A stretch of 64,000 nucleotides of DNA from the NCBI RefSeq assembly GCF_965279675.1, contig NZ_CBDIIJ010000002.1, positions 1,922,001 through 1,986,000 on the forward strand, in the 5' to 3' direction. Below are positions 18,869 to 27,586 of this stretch, piece after piece. The position numbers were made by a program, and so were the translations under genes. Numbering within the stretch: the stretch's first letter is position 1; each line of letters starts with the position of its first letter. This DNA is from Mucisphaera sp965279675. Its GTDB lineage: Bacteria > Planctomycetota > Phycisphaerae > Phycisphaerales > Phycisphaeraceae. The notes under the pieces are model-generated. The model was not told the origin of the DNA and ran no database searches. It saw nothing but the letters and a program-made list of their open reading frames with translations.

Positions 18869-20091
18869 CCACGGCCAACACGCCGGGGTCCAGCGCGTGC
18901 CGGCTCTGGCAGGACCTGGTTGACCATCATCCCGACCTGATTCGGCAGGCCGAGCAGATCGATCGCACCTCGGTCTCTGCGATCGCACGGCTGCGCAAGC
19001 ACGCTTCCCCAGAACTGGCCCATCGGGCCGCACAACTCGCCGAAGCCAGGCAGCGGGCTCGTGCCAAGCTGGGTGATCGAGCCGCCGAGTTGATCGCCGA
19101 TATCCAGGGCGTCGAGCAGGCCAGCCACCTCGCGATCGCGACCATCAAAGCCGAGCGCTTCCAGCAAGCCGGGTTCACCGAAGCCATGGACCTCTGCTCC
19201 GGGATCGGCGTCGATGCCATGGCCTTGTCCGACTCGGGGATCGAGACCCTCGCCGTCGATCTCGATCCGCTCCGAGCCTGGATGACCTCTTGCAATGCCA
19301 ACTGTTCGGCGACCGCGGGCGATGCCGGGTCCGTCGATGTGAGCCGGTGCGCCGTCCACCTCGACCCCGCCCGACGATCCGAAGGCCAGCGGTCTAAATC
19401 TCTGACCGACTATCTGCCCGATGCCGCCGCTATGGCCGCCATCCTCGGCAAGGCCCCCGCGGCCTGCATCAAGCTCAGCCCCGCTGTTGATCTGGCCGAA
19501 GCCGAGGACTACCTCACCCCCGCCTGCCAGCAACGCTCGATCGAATTCGTCTCTCTTTACGGCCGACTGGTCCAGGCGCTCTGGTGGACGCAGTCTCTGG
19601 CACAACCCGCGACCGACTCGGGTGAGACACCTCGAGCTGCCCTGCGCATCGACGATGCCGGGATCCATCGACTCGTCGCAGAACCCGAGTGGCCGGACAT
19701 CGGTCCCGTGCCCGAGCAGGGTGTCCTCCACACTCTCGACCCTGCCGCCGAGCGAGCCAACCTCGCCACCCATCTGTGCTCGCTGCATGGCGGGACCATG
19801 CCACACCCCCGGGCCGGTCTGATTGCCGCTGCAGAGCCGATCGATTCGCCCTGGCTCACCTCTTTTCGCGTCGAAGCCGAGCTTCCCTGGCGGCAGGACA
19901 AGGTCCACGCCTGGCTCAAGCAGCACCGGACCGGGCTCGTCGAGATCAAGCCGCGCGGGCTCACGCTCGACACCGATCAGCTCCAGAAAACTCTCCGTGG
20001 GCCGAAGAAGCAGACACCGCGCACCCTCTTCATCACCCGGATCGAATCGAAAGTCCGCTGCTGGATCACTCAGCGGCTTTCGCGGACCTGA
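18865..20091 (+). CDS. THUMP-like class I SAM-dependent methyltransferase
   Basis: A 408-residue protein with an N-terminal helical part (residues 1-105), a Rossmann-type SAM site (MDLCSGIGVDAMAL at about 108-121, then AVDLDPLRAW) and the HLDPARR motif typical of this uncharacterised group. The C-terminal 100 residues resemble the THUMP-like region found at the end of the same group (LVEIKPRGLTLD). RNA methylation is the usual guess for this family, but no substrate is established. The start is GTG at 18865, overlapping the stop of the TPR lipoprotein by four bases. Confidence 0.75.
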   Translation: MTTANTPGSSACRLWQDLVDHHPDLIRQAEQIDRTSVSAIARLRKHASPELAHRAAQLAEARQRARAKLGDRAAELIADIQGVEQASHLAIATIKAERFQQAGFTEAMDLCSGIGVDAMALSDSGIETLAVDLDPLRAWMTSCNANCSATAGDAGSVDVSRCAVHLDPARRSEGQRSKSLTDYLPDAAAMAAILGKAPAACIKLSPAVDLAEAEDYLTPACQQRSIEFVSLYGRLVQALWWTQSLAQPATDSGETPRAALRIDDAGIHRLVAEPEWPDIGPVPEQGVLHTLDPAAERANLATHLCSLHGGTMPHPRAGLIAAAEPIDSPWLTSFRVEAELPWRQDKVHAWLKQHRTGLVEIKPRGLTLDTDQLQKTLRGPKKQTPRTLFITRIESKVRCWITQRLSRT

Positions 20092-20150
20092 GTCCGAATG
20101 CCTTGACTCACCCAAACCCACGGGGCCGGAGTCACTAAAATCCTCCGCCC

Positions 20151-21329
20151 ATGACCGCCACCTCGACACGGAGCATCCAAATCACCGGCCTCGGCCTCGT
20201 CACGCCGTTGGGCGTCGGCGCTTGGCCGACCTTCCGCGGGCTTCTGGACGGACGCCGAATCACCGACCGGAGGTCCGAACTCCCCGAGGACACCGATGCC
20301 ACCTCCCTCGTCCGGGCCATCGGCTGCGTTGCTACGGCTCAGCACACCGCCACCGATCCGACGGTCGAACTCGCCGAACGCGCTGCCCGCGAAGCCCTCG
20401 ATCAGGCCGGCATCGTTAGTGAAGAACGCATCCCGACCTACCTCGGCACGAGCAAGGGAGCTGTTCTGGCTCTCACGCACCAGCACGCCGAGCACCGCCA
20501 CCTCGCGGTGGCCCTCGGACCCCACGGCTATCTCGATCACCACCTCAGCCAACGGCTGCCCATCGAACCACGAGGCCACCACGTCGCTGCTTGCGCCTCA
20601 TCACTCACGGCACTCGACGCCGCTCGCCGGGCGATCCTCCGGGGTGACTGCGATCGGGCGCTCGTGCTGACCGCCGAGTCGGCCATGTCGCCCGCTTTCA
20701 TCCATGCCTATCACCGGCTGGGTGTGCTCGCTTCCCCGAACAAACAGGCTTACCGGGAGACGCCGCTCGCCCAAGAGCGTGGCGGCTTCACGCTCGCCGA
20801 ACTCGCTGCGGCCGTGGTGCTCTCAGCCAGCGACGCTGTCACAGAGACTGCCCGCACGGGCAGGGGGGTGGAATTGCTCAACACCGCCACCGCCGCCGAG
20901 GCCGAGCACCTGATCCATCCCGGCGAGTCGATGTCGGCTCTGGCACATATCGCCGATGAACTGTTTGATGGCCGGGCCATCGATGTTCTCCATCCCCACG
21001 CGCCCGGCACGTCCGGCCACGATCCGCGGGAGTGCCGGGTGCTCTCAGCGGCCTGTTCCGAATCTTCCCCGCTGATCTACGCCAACAAGGGCGCCCTCGG
21101 CCACGGGCTCGGCGCATCCGGACTCGTCAGCGTGGTGCTGGCCTGCATGTGTCTGCGCACCGGTCGGATCCCGCCGATGTCCTGGCTGGCTGATCCCGAC
21201 AACCCGCCGATGGAGGGCAGCCAACTTCCACTCACCGCATCGCCTCAAAGCTGCGGCCGTACTGGCACCCACGCCATCTTCGCCGCCGGCTTTGCTGGAC
21301 ACACCGCTGGGGCTGTCATCAAAGGCTGA
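20151..21329 (+). CDS. Beta-ketoacyl synthase-like protein
   Basis: A 392-residue thiolase-fold enzyme expected to condense an acyl thioester with malonyl-ACP. The KAS triad is readable: Cys148 in VAACASSLTALD, His283 in LHPHAPGTSGHD and His318 in KGALGHGLGASG, with the conserved Lys313. It starts like KASII proteins (ITGLGLVTPLGVG) and has near-normal length, but it diverges from FabF elsewhere and no acyl carrier protein, reductase or dehydratase gene is nearby. It may serve a secondary lipid or polyketide route rather than housekeeping fatty acid synthesis. The ATG at 20151 follows a TAAAAT box by nine bases and lacks a clear ribosome site. Confidence 0.8.
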   Translation: MTATSTRSIQITGLGLVTPLGVGAWPTFRGLLDGRRITDRRSELPEDTDATSLVRAIGCVATAQHTATDPTVELAERAAREALDQAGIVSEERIPTYLGTSKGAVLALTHQHAEHRHLAVALGPHGYLDHHLSQRLPIEPRGHHVAACASSLTALDAARRAILRGDCDRALVLTAESAMSPAFIHAYHRLGVLASPNKQAYRETPLAQERGGFTLAELAAAVVLSASDAVTETARTGRGVELLNTATAAEAEHLIHPGESMSALAHIADELFDGRAIDVLHPHAPGTSGHDPRECRVLSAACSESSPLIYANKGALGHGLGASGLVSVVLACMCLRTGRIPPMSWLADPDNPPMEGSQLPLTASPQSCGRTGTHAIFAAGFAGHTAGAVIKG

Positions 21330-21335
21330 GCCGTC

Positions 21336-22379
21336 TTAACGCTCGACTCGGCCAGAGCCATCGCCGCCTGCCAGCTTCAAGACTTCATCGGCGGACACGA
21401 GGTTGAAATCACCGGGAATCGTCTGCTTGAGGCACGAGGCTGCCACGGCGAACTCAAGAGCACGCCGGGTATCGCCCAGCGACAGCAAGCCGTAAATCAG
21501 ACCCGCTGCGAAGCTGTCACCCCCGCCCACCCGATCGACGAGCTGAACGTCATAGACCTTCGAGCGTGTGGCGGTCGAACACGCTTTGTCATCCAGCATG
21601 ATCGCCGACCAGCCGTTACGCGATGCCGAATGGCTTTCACGGAGTGTGATCGCCACGGTGTCAAACGAAAACTCGGCCTTCAGCCGCTCGGCCAGCTTGC
21701 CGTAGCCCGCCAGGTCGAGCTCACCCTTGGTGACATCTGTCCCGTCGGGCGATATGCCGAGTGATTTTTCAGCGTCCTCCTCGTTGGCGATGCAGACGTC
21801 CACCTGCTCCATCAGCGGACGCATCACCGCCTGGGCCTGCTCGGTCGTCCAGAGTTTTTTGCGGAAATTCAGATCGCAGGAGACCCGGCAGCCCGCCTGC
21901 TTCGCGGCTTCGAGCAACCCAGCGAGTGTCTTCTGAGCCTGCTCTCCTAACGCCGGTGTGATGCCCGTCCAGTGGAACCAGCCAACACCTGCAAACAATC
22001 CATCCAGGTTCAGTTCATCGGCGCGGAGCGTGGTCACCGCCGCCGCCGCACGGTCATAGATCACCTTGCTGGCCCGCTGGCTGGCACCCGTTTCGAGAAA
22101 GTAGATCCCGATCCGATCCCCGCCACGTACGACGTAGTCGGTGTCGACACCGAAGCGGCGCAGGTGATTCACCGCCGCCTGCCCGATCTCGTGCTCCGGC
22201 AGTTTGCAGACGAAACGACTCGGGATGCCGAACTGCGACAACGACGCCGCGACATTGGCTTCGCCCCCGCCGAAGGTCACATCGAGTGAGTTGGTCTGCG
22301 TGAAGCGTGTGAACCCCGGCGTCGACAGCCGCAGCATGATCTCGCCGAACGTCACGACCCCAAGTCGATCATCAGCCAT
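21336..22379 (-). CDS. kdgK: 2-keto-3-deoxygluconate kinase (PfkB family)
   Basis: A 347-residue ribokinase-fold enzyme phosphorylating 2-keto-3-deoxygluconate (KDG) to KDPG. It begins VVTFGEIMLRLSTPGFTRF, typical of KDG kinases, has the substrate-side GGGEANVAASLSQ and the catalytic GGGDSFAAGLIYG near the C-terminus. The neighbouring KDPG aldolase, 33 bases upstream in the same operon, fixes the likely substrate. It is the last gene of the GH88-SDR-aldolase-kinase operon and meets the ketoacyl synthase gene tail to tail, with six bases between them. Confidence 0.9.
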   Translation of the reverse strand: MADDRLGVVTFGEIMLRLSTPGFTRFTQTNSLDVTFGGGEANVAASLSQFGIPSRFVCKLPEHEIGQAAVNHLRRFGVDTDYVVRGGDRIGIYFLETGASQRASKVIYDRAAAAVTTLRADELNLDGLFAGVGWFHWTGITPALGEQAQKTLAGLLEAAKQAGCRVSCDLNFRKKLWTTEQAQAVMRPLMEQVDVCIANEEDAEKSLGISPDGTDVTKGELDLAGYGKLAERLKAEFSFDTVAITLRESHSASRNGWSAIMLDDKACSTATRSKVYDVQLVDRVGGGDSFAAGLIYGLLSLGDTRRALEFAVAASCLKQTIPGDFNLVSADEVLKLAGGDGSGRVER

Positions 22380-22412
22380 CCGATTTATCTCCAGTCTCTG
22401 AGCATTGCAGAA

Positions 22413-23054
22413 TCAACCGACACCATCGGCCGACGCACGGACCCTCGCAGCGTTCGCCGTAATCGCATCCCAGTCACGGTCCACGAGCTGCTGCTTCGTC
22501 GCGAGAGCACTACCCACGCCCACGGCCACCGCGCCGGCCTTCAGCCAGTCGCCGGCGTTATCGAGTGTCACCCCGCCGGTTGGCATCAGCCGCAGCCCGG
22601 GCATCGGTGCGAGGACTGCTTTGAAAAAGCCCATGCCCACGACGTCCGCAGGAAACACCTTCATCACATCGGCACCGGCTTTCGCTGCACGATGGATCTC
22701 GGTCGGCGTCAGGCAACCGGGCATGGCCGCGGCCCCGCCGGCGTGAGCCGCCCGCACCACGTCCTCATCGAAGACCGGGCTCACGACATACTTGGCACCC
22801 GCCTCGACCGCGGCTGAGGCCGTTGCCCCATCGGTAACCGAGCCGACACCAATGAAAAGCTCATCCCCACGCTGCGCCGAGAGGCCGCGGATCACCTCGA
22901 TGGCGTTCGGCGTGCTCATCGTGATCTCCAGGGCCCGGACGCCCCCTGCGACCAGCGCATCAGCCAGACCATCGACCATCTCGGCATCGGGCAGCCGCAA
23001 GACGGCCACCACACGCTCTGTTACCAGCCTGTCGAAGATCCCTTCACGACTCAT
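22413..23054 (-). CDS. eda: KDPG / KHG aldolase
   Basis: A 213-residue class I aldolase cleaving 2-keto-3-deoxy-6-phosphogluconate to pyruvate and glyceraldehyde 3-phosphate. The Schiff-base lysine is Lys132 in DVMKVFPADVVG and the general acid/base is Glu43 in ALEITMSTPN. The phosphate-binding MPTGGVTLDN segment is present. The length is standard for the Entner-Doudoroff aldolase. The ATG at 23054 follows GAGGTG. It lies 21 bases after the SDR gene and before kdgK, so it works directly after the kinase product in uronate breakdown. Confidence 0.95.
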   Translation of the reverse strand: MSREGIFDRLVTERVVAVLRLPDAEMVDGLADALVAGGVRALEITMSTPNAIEVIRGLSAQRGDELFIGVGSVTDGATASAAVEAGAKYVVSPVFDEDVVRAAHAGGAAAMPGCLTPTEIHRAAKAGADVMKVFPADVVGMGFFKAVLAPMPGLRLMPTGGVTLDNAGDWLKAGAVAVGVGSALATKQQLVDRDWDAITANAARVRASADGVG

Positions 23055-23075
23055 CGGAACACCTCATCCTCGGGC

Positions 23076-23849
23076 TCAAAGCCGCTGCGTTGTCAGCCCG
23101 CCATCGACCATGATGGCCTGACCCGTTGCATAGGGTAGATCGCCACGAACCAAAGCCGCCACCGCCGAGCCCACATCTTCTGGCGTCCCCCAGCGGCGAT
23201 CAATCGCGATCCCGTCCGCGAACAGTTTGTCGTATTTCTCGGTCACTCCCGCGGTCATGTCCGTCTTGATGATGCCGGGCCGCACCTCGTAGCAGTTGAT
23301 GCCGTATTCACCCAGTCGAGCCGCCCAGAGCTGGGCCGCCATCGCCAGCCCCGCCTTGGTGATGCAGTAATCGCCGCGGTTGGTCGATACCACCGTCGCA
23401 CTGATCGAGGTCACAAACACGATCGAGGGTGTCCGCGCCGAATCCTGCTGCTTCTGCTCAACCATCCACTTCGCGGCCTGCTGGGTCAGAAAATACGGCC
23501 CGCGCAGGTTGATCGACATCAACCGATCAAAACTCTCCGTCGATGCCTCGAGGATGTCGGCCCGCTCTGCTGGCGCTACTCCGGCGTTGTTCACCAGAGC
23601 ATCGAGCCGACCGAAGCGTTCACGCACCCGGGAAAGCATGGACGCGTGGTCGTCGAGTGATGCCACGTCACCCCGCACGTACAGCGCAGAGACACCAAGA
23701 CCTTCCAACTCATCGAGCACCGGACGCACATCGTCCTCAGGCCTGCGCCCGTTGATGACCAGATCAAAGCCATCAGTGGCTAGCCGCTTCGCGATGCCCA
23801 GACCGATGCCGCGTGACCCACCCGTGACCATCGCCACCAGACGACTCAT
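23076..23849 (-). CDS. SDR oxidoreductase, probably a uronate-pathway reductase
   Basis: A 257-residue short-chain dehydrogenase. The NAD(P)-binding motif TGGSRGIG lies at residues 9-16, NNAG at 87-90, and the catalytic residues are Ser148, Tyr161 and Lys165 (YCITK). General annotation would call it a FabG-like reductase. In this operon, between a GH88 hydrolase and KDPG aldolase, a role reducing 4-deoxy-5-ketouronate (DEH) to KDG, or converting diketogluconate as KduD does, is more likely. That assignment rests on context. The start codon overlaps the GH88 stop by four bases (ATGA). Confidence 0.8.
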   Translation of the reverse strand: MSRLVAMVTGGSRGIGLGIAKRLATDGFDLVINGRRPEDDVRPVLDELEGLGVSALYVRGDVASLDDHASMLSRVRERFGRLDALVNNAGVAPAERADILEASTESFDRLMSINLRGPYFLTQQAAKWMVEQKQQDSARTPSIVFVTSISATVVSTNRGDYCITKAGLAMAAQLWAARLGEYGINCYEVRPGIIKTDMTAGVTEKYDKLFADGIAIDRRWGTPEDVGSAVAALVRGDLPYATGQAIMVDGGLTTQRL

Positions 23850-25261
23850 GATCGGGCTCCCTTCTCAACCGGACCGAAGAAGCAGTAAGCCGGCTCATTT
23901 CTGGCCAGCCGCTGCACAGTCAACGCGGCTTCCCGCAGGTGGTAGTCACCCCACATCGCCGCCTCGCCGCAGGGAATCTTCCGTCCCGCGGGGGTGTGAT
24001 CCCAGTCATTCGGCCGGTGATAGATCTGGTGCAGCAACAGGCCCTGGTGCTCATCGTCCACTGCCAGATAGGTATCCGTCAGCAGCGTGCGCAGCGTCGT
24101 CAGACCGGTCTGGAGGTAGCGTTTGCCCGCCGTGTCGTCGTCCTTGCTGCTCAGGTAAAGCCCAAGCCGGATGAGGCCCTGGCAACCGATTGCCGACGCC
24201 GAACTATCCACCGGCTCGTGGTCGTTGAACGGCTCTGCGGGACGATCGAGGTAGTCACCCATGTTGGCCAGCCCGGGCGCTCCCGTGTCCCAGTAGGTGA
24301 TGCCATCGGCGGGCGTGTGCTCGATGAAGAAGTCGCAGGTCGCCCTTGCGGCTTCAAGCATGAAGCCCTCGATCTCAGCCCGCCCGCCGAAGGGTTTCAG
24401 TTCGCTGTCGTCCAGCGTCGACAGCCATTCCAACTGTTCGGGATAGCCGACCATGGCCCATGACAATCCGCGTGTCCAGGTGCTGAAGGCCGAGTAACCC
24501 TGCTGCGTCGAAGGACACCGGTAGTCGCCGTTGTTGGTATTGAAGACCGATTCGTGAGCCGTCCGGCCGCGCACGTCGTAGTAGTCACGCGGGCCGTTCT
24601 CGCTGTCTGGCCCGTACCAGATGTTGTATCTCGCCGTGTTCCGGGCGTGCTCGATGATGCGGCCGAGCAGGTTGATGCGTTCATCTCGCTCGCCCTGCAG
24701 CTCGTGGCCAAGCTGATGGCTCACCGCCAGCGCCCGGCAGCTGCGGATGGTGTCCACAAACAAGGATTGTGGCCCGTTGAACGAGCAGATGTAGCCGGTG
24801 CCATCTGATGTAACCGACCACCGGGCCGCCTGCACGGCACCGGTTACTTTCAGAGCCAGTTCATAGAAATCGATCTCCGCCGCAGAAGCCTCAAACCGGC
24901 CTTCCTTCGCCAGCCGCCAGAGATTGCCGTAGGTCGAGACATTATTGAATCCGTGATCGTGGACACCGACATGGGTCAGGTGTGGGGCCATGACGCCCCG
25001 CGTGCGATCTCTGGCCAGTTGCAGGAAGCGCTCGTCGTCGGTCGCGTCGAACTGCAGGGCCGCGGAGCCATATTGAAAGCCCTGGGTCCACTCGGTCCAG
25101 CCCTGGGCCACGTACTTGCCGTCCACCGTGAACACCGGCGTCGATGAACCGGGCGGGAAAGCCTTCTCCATCATGTCGATCTTCGCCGCGGACAGCGACC
25201 ACATCCGCTCGATCCCGGGCAGCAGGTCCTGTGCTGTCAGGCCGTTGTCTATCTGAATCAT
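23846..25261 (-). CDS. GH88-like unsaturated uronyl hydrolase
   Basis: A 471-residue (alpha/alpha)6-barrel enzyme expected to release 4,5-unsaturated uronic acid from lyase-made oligosaccharides by hydrating the double bond. Two aspartates align with the family's catalytic pair: Asp102 in GVHDHGFNN and Asp170 in SLFVDTIRS. Other family features are TRGLSWAMVGY and the DSSASAIG motif. It has no signal peptide and so is cytoplasmic, acting on imported oligomers. It is the first gene of the uronate operon, with GGAG before its ATG, and diverges from the AraC gene across 155 bases. Glucuronyl and rhamnogalacturonyl specificities cannot be separated here. Confidence 0.85.
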   Translation of the reverse strand: MIQIDNGLTAQDLLPGIERMWSLSAAKIDMMEKAFPPGSSTPVFTVDGKYVAQGWTEWTQGFQYGSAALQFDATDDERFLQLARDRTRGVMAPHLTHVGVHDHGFNNVSTYGNLWRLAKEGRFEASAAEIDFYELALKVTGAVQAARWSVTSDGTGYICSFNGPQSLFVDTIRSCRALAVSHQLGHELQGERDERINLLGRIIEHARNTARYNIWYGPDSENGPRDYYDVRGRTAHESVFNTNNGDYRCPSTQQGYSAFSTWTRGLSWAMVGYPEQLEWLSTLDDSELKPFGGRAEIEGFMLEAARATCDFFIEHTPADGITYWDTGAPGLANMGDYLDRPAEPFNDHEPVDSSASAIGCQGLIRLGLYLSSKDDDTAGKRYLQTGLTTLRTLLTDTYLAVDDEHQGLLLHQIYHRPNDWDHTPAGRKIPCGEAAMWGDYHLREAALTVQRLARNEPAYCFFGPVEKGARS

Positions 25262-25350
25262 CGATTCACTCCGATTGTGTCCTTAGAAACACCTCACGCC
25301 CCGAGAATAGACCCCAACGCAGCACCCCGCCACACCCAAGAAAAATTTTA

Positions 25351-25364
25351 GACAGATCTGGACA
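25351..25364. promoter_or_regulatory. Candidate AraC-family operator, copy 1
   Basis: GACAGATCTGGACA contains ATCTGGACA (25356-25364), which recurs exactly but inverted at 26301-26309. The two 14-base windows agree at 11 positions. This copy overlaps the -35 region of the araC-type gene and lies between it and the divergent GH88 operon, a place from which one regulator could act on both. Confidence 0.45.
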
Positions 25365-25387
25365 CAAAACGTCTTGATAAGCATAAT
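25359..25387 (+). promoter_or_regulatory. Promoter of the AraC-type regulator
   Basis: TGGACA (25359-25364) and CATAAT (25382-25387), separated by exactly 17 bases, each match the sigma-70 consensus at five of six positions. The box lies 30 bases before the ATG at 25417. Confidence 0.6.
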
Positions 25388-25416
25388 CTAATGGCGGCGC
25401 ACCATGGATTCGAGCG

Positions 25417-26283
25417 ATGGAAAAAGCCAGAAGCCTCGACAGCATGACCTCGGATCAGGCGGTGATCGACACCTGTGCCCGACTCTTCCGCGAGCAGCAG
25501 CCCATCGTCGACACCATCGCACGGCGGGTTGGTTCGGCGATCGAAGTCCTGCCCCACGCGCACCGCTCAGGGTTTCAGCTCGTTCTGCTGCGGCGTTGTG
25601 CGGGCCGTGCCATGGCCGCTGGCGACTGGGTCGGCGTCTCGGGCACGACCCTCATGGCCTCCTATCCCAACGATCGTCATGGCTACGAGATCAAGCCCAC
25701 GTCGGCTTCGGCGGAGATGGTGGTCATCAAGCTTGCCATGGCCGCCAACTGGCCGGCCGCCCGCCATCGCCCCTGGCCCGCCGTGGTCACCGCAACCAGT
25801 GAAACACCCCGCCTGACCGAAGCCATCGACCGTCTCCGCAGAGATGTTCGCCCCGTCGGAGCCGCCATCCCTTCCTGGGTGGCCGACGCCACCGCCGTCT
25901 TGTGCGCCTGGATCCGATCCGACCAGCCCAACGCCCCGCAGCACGACGCTGAGGCCGATGACCCAGCCATCCAGGCCGCTCTGAGCCTCATCGAAGAACG
26001 CCCAGCGGACCCGCCATCACTCGAAGAAATGGCCGCTGTGGCACATCTCTCTCCCCGGCAGTTCGCCAGACGCTTCGAGCGCGCGGTCGGTCGAACCCCG
26101 CACGAATACACGTCCGAACGCAGGCTGGAACGAGCCAAAGCCCTGCTCTTTGACGACCGCATCTCGGGCGAGCAGGTCGCCCGTGCCGTCGGGTTCAGCT
26201 CGCAGGCCACCTTCACCCGCTGGTTCCGCCAGCGCGTCGGCCGCACGCCGATGCAGTACCGCTCGGACCCGATGGTCCTCTAG
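25417..26283 (+). CDS. AraC-family transcriptional regulator
   Basis: A 288-residue regulator. The N-terminal 150 residues should bind an effector but show no clear cupin motif. The C-terminal 100 residues hold the two helix-turn-helix units of AraC proteins: SLEEMAAVAHLSPRQFARRFERAVGRTPHEY, then the second with ISGEQVARAVGFSSQATFTRWFRQRVGRTP. It diverges from the uronate operon and is followed by a two-gene oxidoreductase/isomerase operon. The same 9-base motif lies in both flanking gaps. It probably controls one or both in response to a uronate or related sugar, which is inference. An alternative start is the ATG at 25444. Confidence 0.88.
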   Translation: MEKARSLDSMTSDQAVIDTCARLFREQQPIVDTIARRVGSAIEVLPHAHRSGFQLVLLRRCAGRAMAAGDWVGVSGTTLMASYPNDRHGYEIKPTSASAEMVVIKLAMAANWPAARHRPWPAVVTATSETPRLTEAIDRLRRDVRPVGAAIPSWVADATAVLCAWIRSDQPNAPQHDAEADDPAIQAALSLIEERPADPPSLEEMAAVAHLSPRQFARRFERAVGRTPHEYTSERRLERAKALLFDDRISGEQVARAVGFSSQATFTRWFRQRVGRTPMQYRSDPMVL

Positions 26284-26292
26284 CCCATATGC

Positions 26293-26309
26293 GACATATC
26301 TGTCCAGAT
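26293..26309. promoter_or_regulatory. Candidate AraC-family operator, copy 2
   Basis: GACATATCTGTCCA (26293-26306) resembles copy 1 on the same strand, and its complement carries the exact ATCTGGACA (26301-26309). It lies about 25 bases upstream of a weak promoter-like pair, TTGAAG (26335-26340) and CATAGG (26358-26363) with a 17-base spacer, ahead of the oxidoreductase gene. That is a usual position for an AraC-type activator. Confidence 0.4.
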
Positions 26310-26395
26310 GCGCATAGCAGGTGGTCCGCACAAATTGAAGCTCGCAGGGCCTCGTCGCATAGGCTTCTGTGAACCTACCCTTCAGGAGATCAGCG

Positions 26396-27586
26396 ATGGC
26401 AGAGCAGCGAATCGGCGTCATCATGTCGGGCGTCACCGGGCGCATGGGCACCAACCAACACCTCATCCGTTCCATCCTCGCCATCATCAAGCAGGGGGGT
26501 GTCAAGGTCTCTCCGGAGCTGACGCTCATGCCCGACCCCATCCTCGTCGGCCGCAATGAGAACAAGCTCCGCGCACTGGCCGAAGCCCACGGCCCCGATG
26601 CCATCGGCAAGCCTCTCCGCTACACCACCGACCTCGAAGCTGTCCTCGCCGATGAAAACGAGCACGTCTTCTTCGATGCCTCGCTCACCCAACTCCGCAC
26701 GCAGTTTGTGAACAAAGCCATCGAAGCCGGCAAGGCCATCTACTGCGAGAAACCCACCGCCACCAACACCGCCGAGGCCCTCGCGCTGGCCGACAAGGCC
26801 GAAGCCGCGGGCGTCAAGAATGGCGTCGTTCAGGACAAGCTCTGGCTGCCGGGCATCCGCAAGCTCTCGATGCTCATCCAGCAGGGGTTCTTCGGAAAAA
26901 TCCTCTCCGTCAAGGGGGACTTCGGCTACTGGGTCTTCTCGGGCGAGATCGACGACCAGCCCGCCCAGCGACCCAGCTGGAACTACCGGGAAGAAGACGG
27001 CGGCGGCATCATGGTCGACATGTTCTGTCACTGGCGCTACGTGATCGACAACGTCTTCGGTCCCGTCGCCTCCCTCGTCGCCCACGGCTCGGTCGATCTC
27101 GACAAGCGCATCGATGAAAACGGCAAGCCCTACAAGGCCACCGCCGACGACTCCGCCTACGGCATCTTCCTCCTCGAAGACGGCACCACCTGCCAGTTCA
27201 ACTCCTCTTGGTGCACCCGTGTCCGCCGGGACGACCTGCTCACCATCCAGGTCGATGGCACCCACGGCTCCGCCGTCGCCGGCCTCCGCGAGTGCTGGGT
27301 CCAGTCAATCGCCGAGACCCCCAAGCCCATCTGGAACCCCGATATCGAGCAGCCCATTAAGTTTTTCGAGAACTGGCAGCAGGTCCCCAACGCCACCCAC
27401 TACGACAACGCCTTCAAGATCCAGTGGGAACTGTTTCTCCGACACGTCGCCCTCGACGAGCCCTTCCGATGGGACCTCCGCGAAGCCGCCAAAGGCGTCC
27501 AACTCGCCGAACTCGGCCTCGAAAGCTGGAAGAACCGCACCTGGGTGGATGTGCCCGCCCTCGAGCCGGCGGCCGCCGCCCGATGA
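26396..27586 (+). CDS. Gfo/Idh/MocA-family oxidoreductase
   Basis: A 396-residue NAD(P)-dependent sugar or cyclitol dehydrogenase. The N-terminal Rossmann domain (RIGVIMSGVTGRMGTN) is followed by the family motif YCEKPTATN at about residues 116-124 and a C-terminal alpha/beta substrate domain with the conserved GGGIMVDMFCHW, where the active-site Asp and His lie. The length fits. The ATG at 26396 follows AGGAG by six to seven bases. An in-frame GTG at 26369 lacks such a site. The stop overlaps the next start (ATGA), so it works with the TIM-barrel isomerase that follows, a pairing frequent in inositol and rare-sugar oxidation. Confidence 0.88.
   Translation: MAEQRIGVIMSGVTGRMGTNQHLIRSILAIIKQGGVKVSPELTLMPDPILVGRNENKLRALAEAHGPDAIGKPLRYTTDLEAVLADENEHVFFDASLTQLRTQFVNKAIEAGKAIYCEKPTATNTAEALALADKAEAAGVKNGVVQDKLWLPGIRKLSMLIQQGFFGKILSVKGDFGYWVFSGEIDDQPAQRPSWNYREEDGGGIMVDMFCHWRYVIDNVFGPVASLVAHGSVDLDKRIDENGKPYKATADDSAYGIFLLEDGTTCQFNSSWCTRVRRDDLLTIQVDGTHGSAVAGLRECWVQSIAETPKPIWNPDIEQPIKFFENWQQVPNATHYDNAFKIQWELFLRHVALDEPFRWDLREAAKGVQLAELGLESWKNRTWVDVPALEPAAAAR

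Noticed and set aside
20103..20135. TTGACT as a -35 box for the ketoacyl synthase gene
   Set aside because: Spacing to TAAAAT is 27 bases, too long for a sigma-70 promoter.
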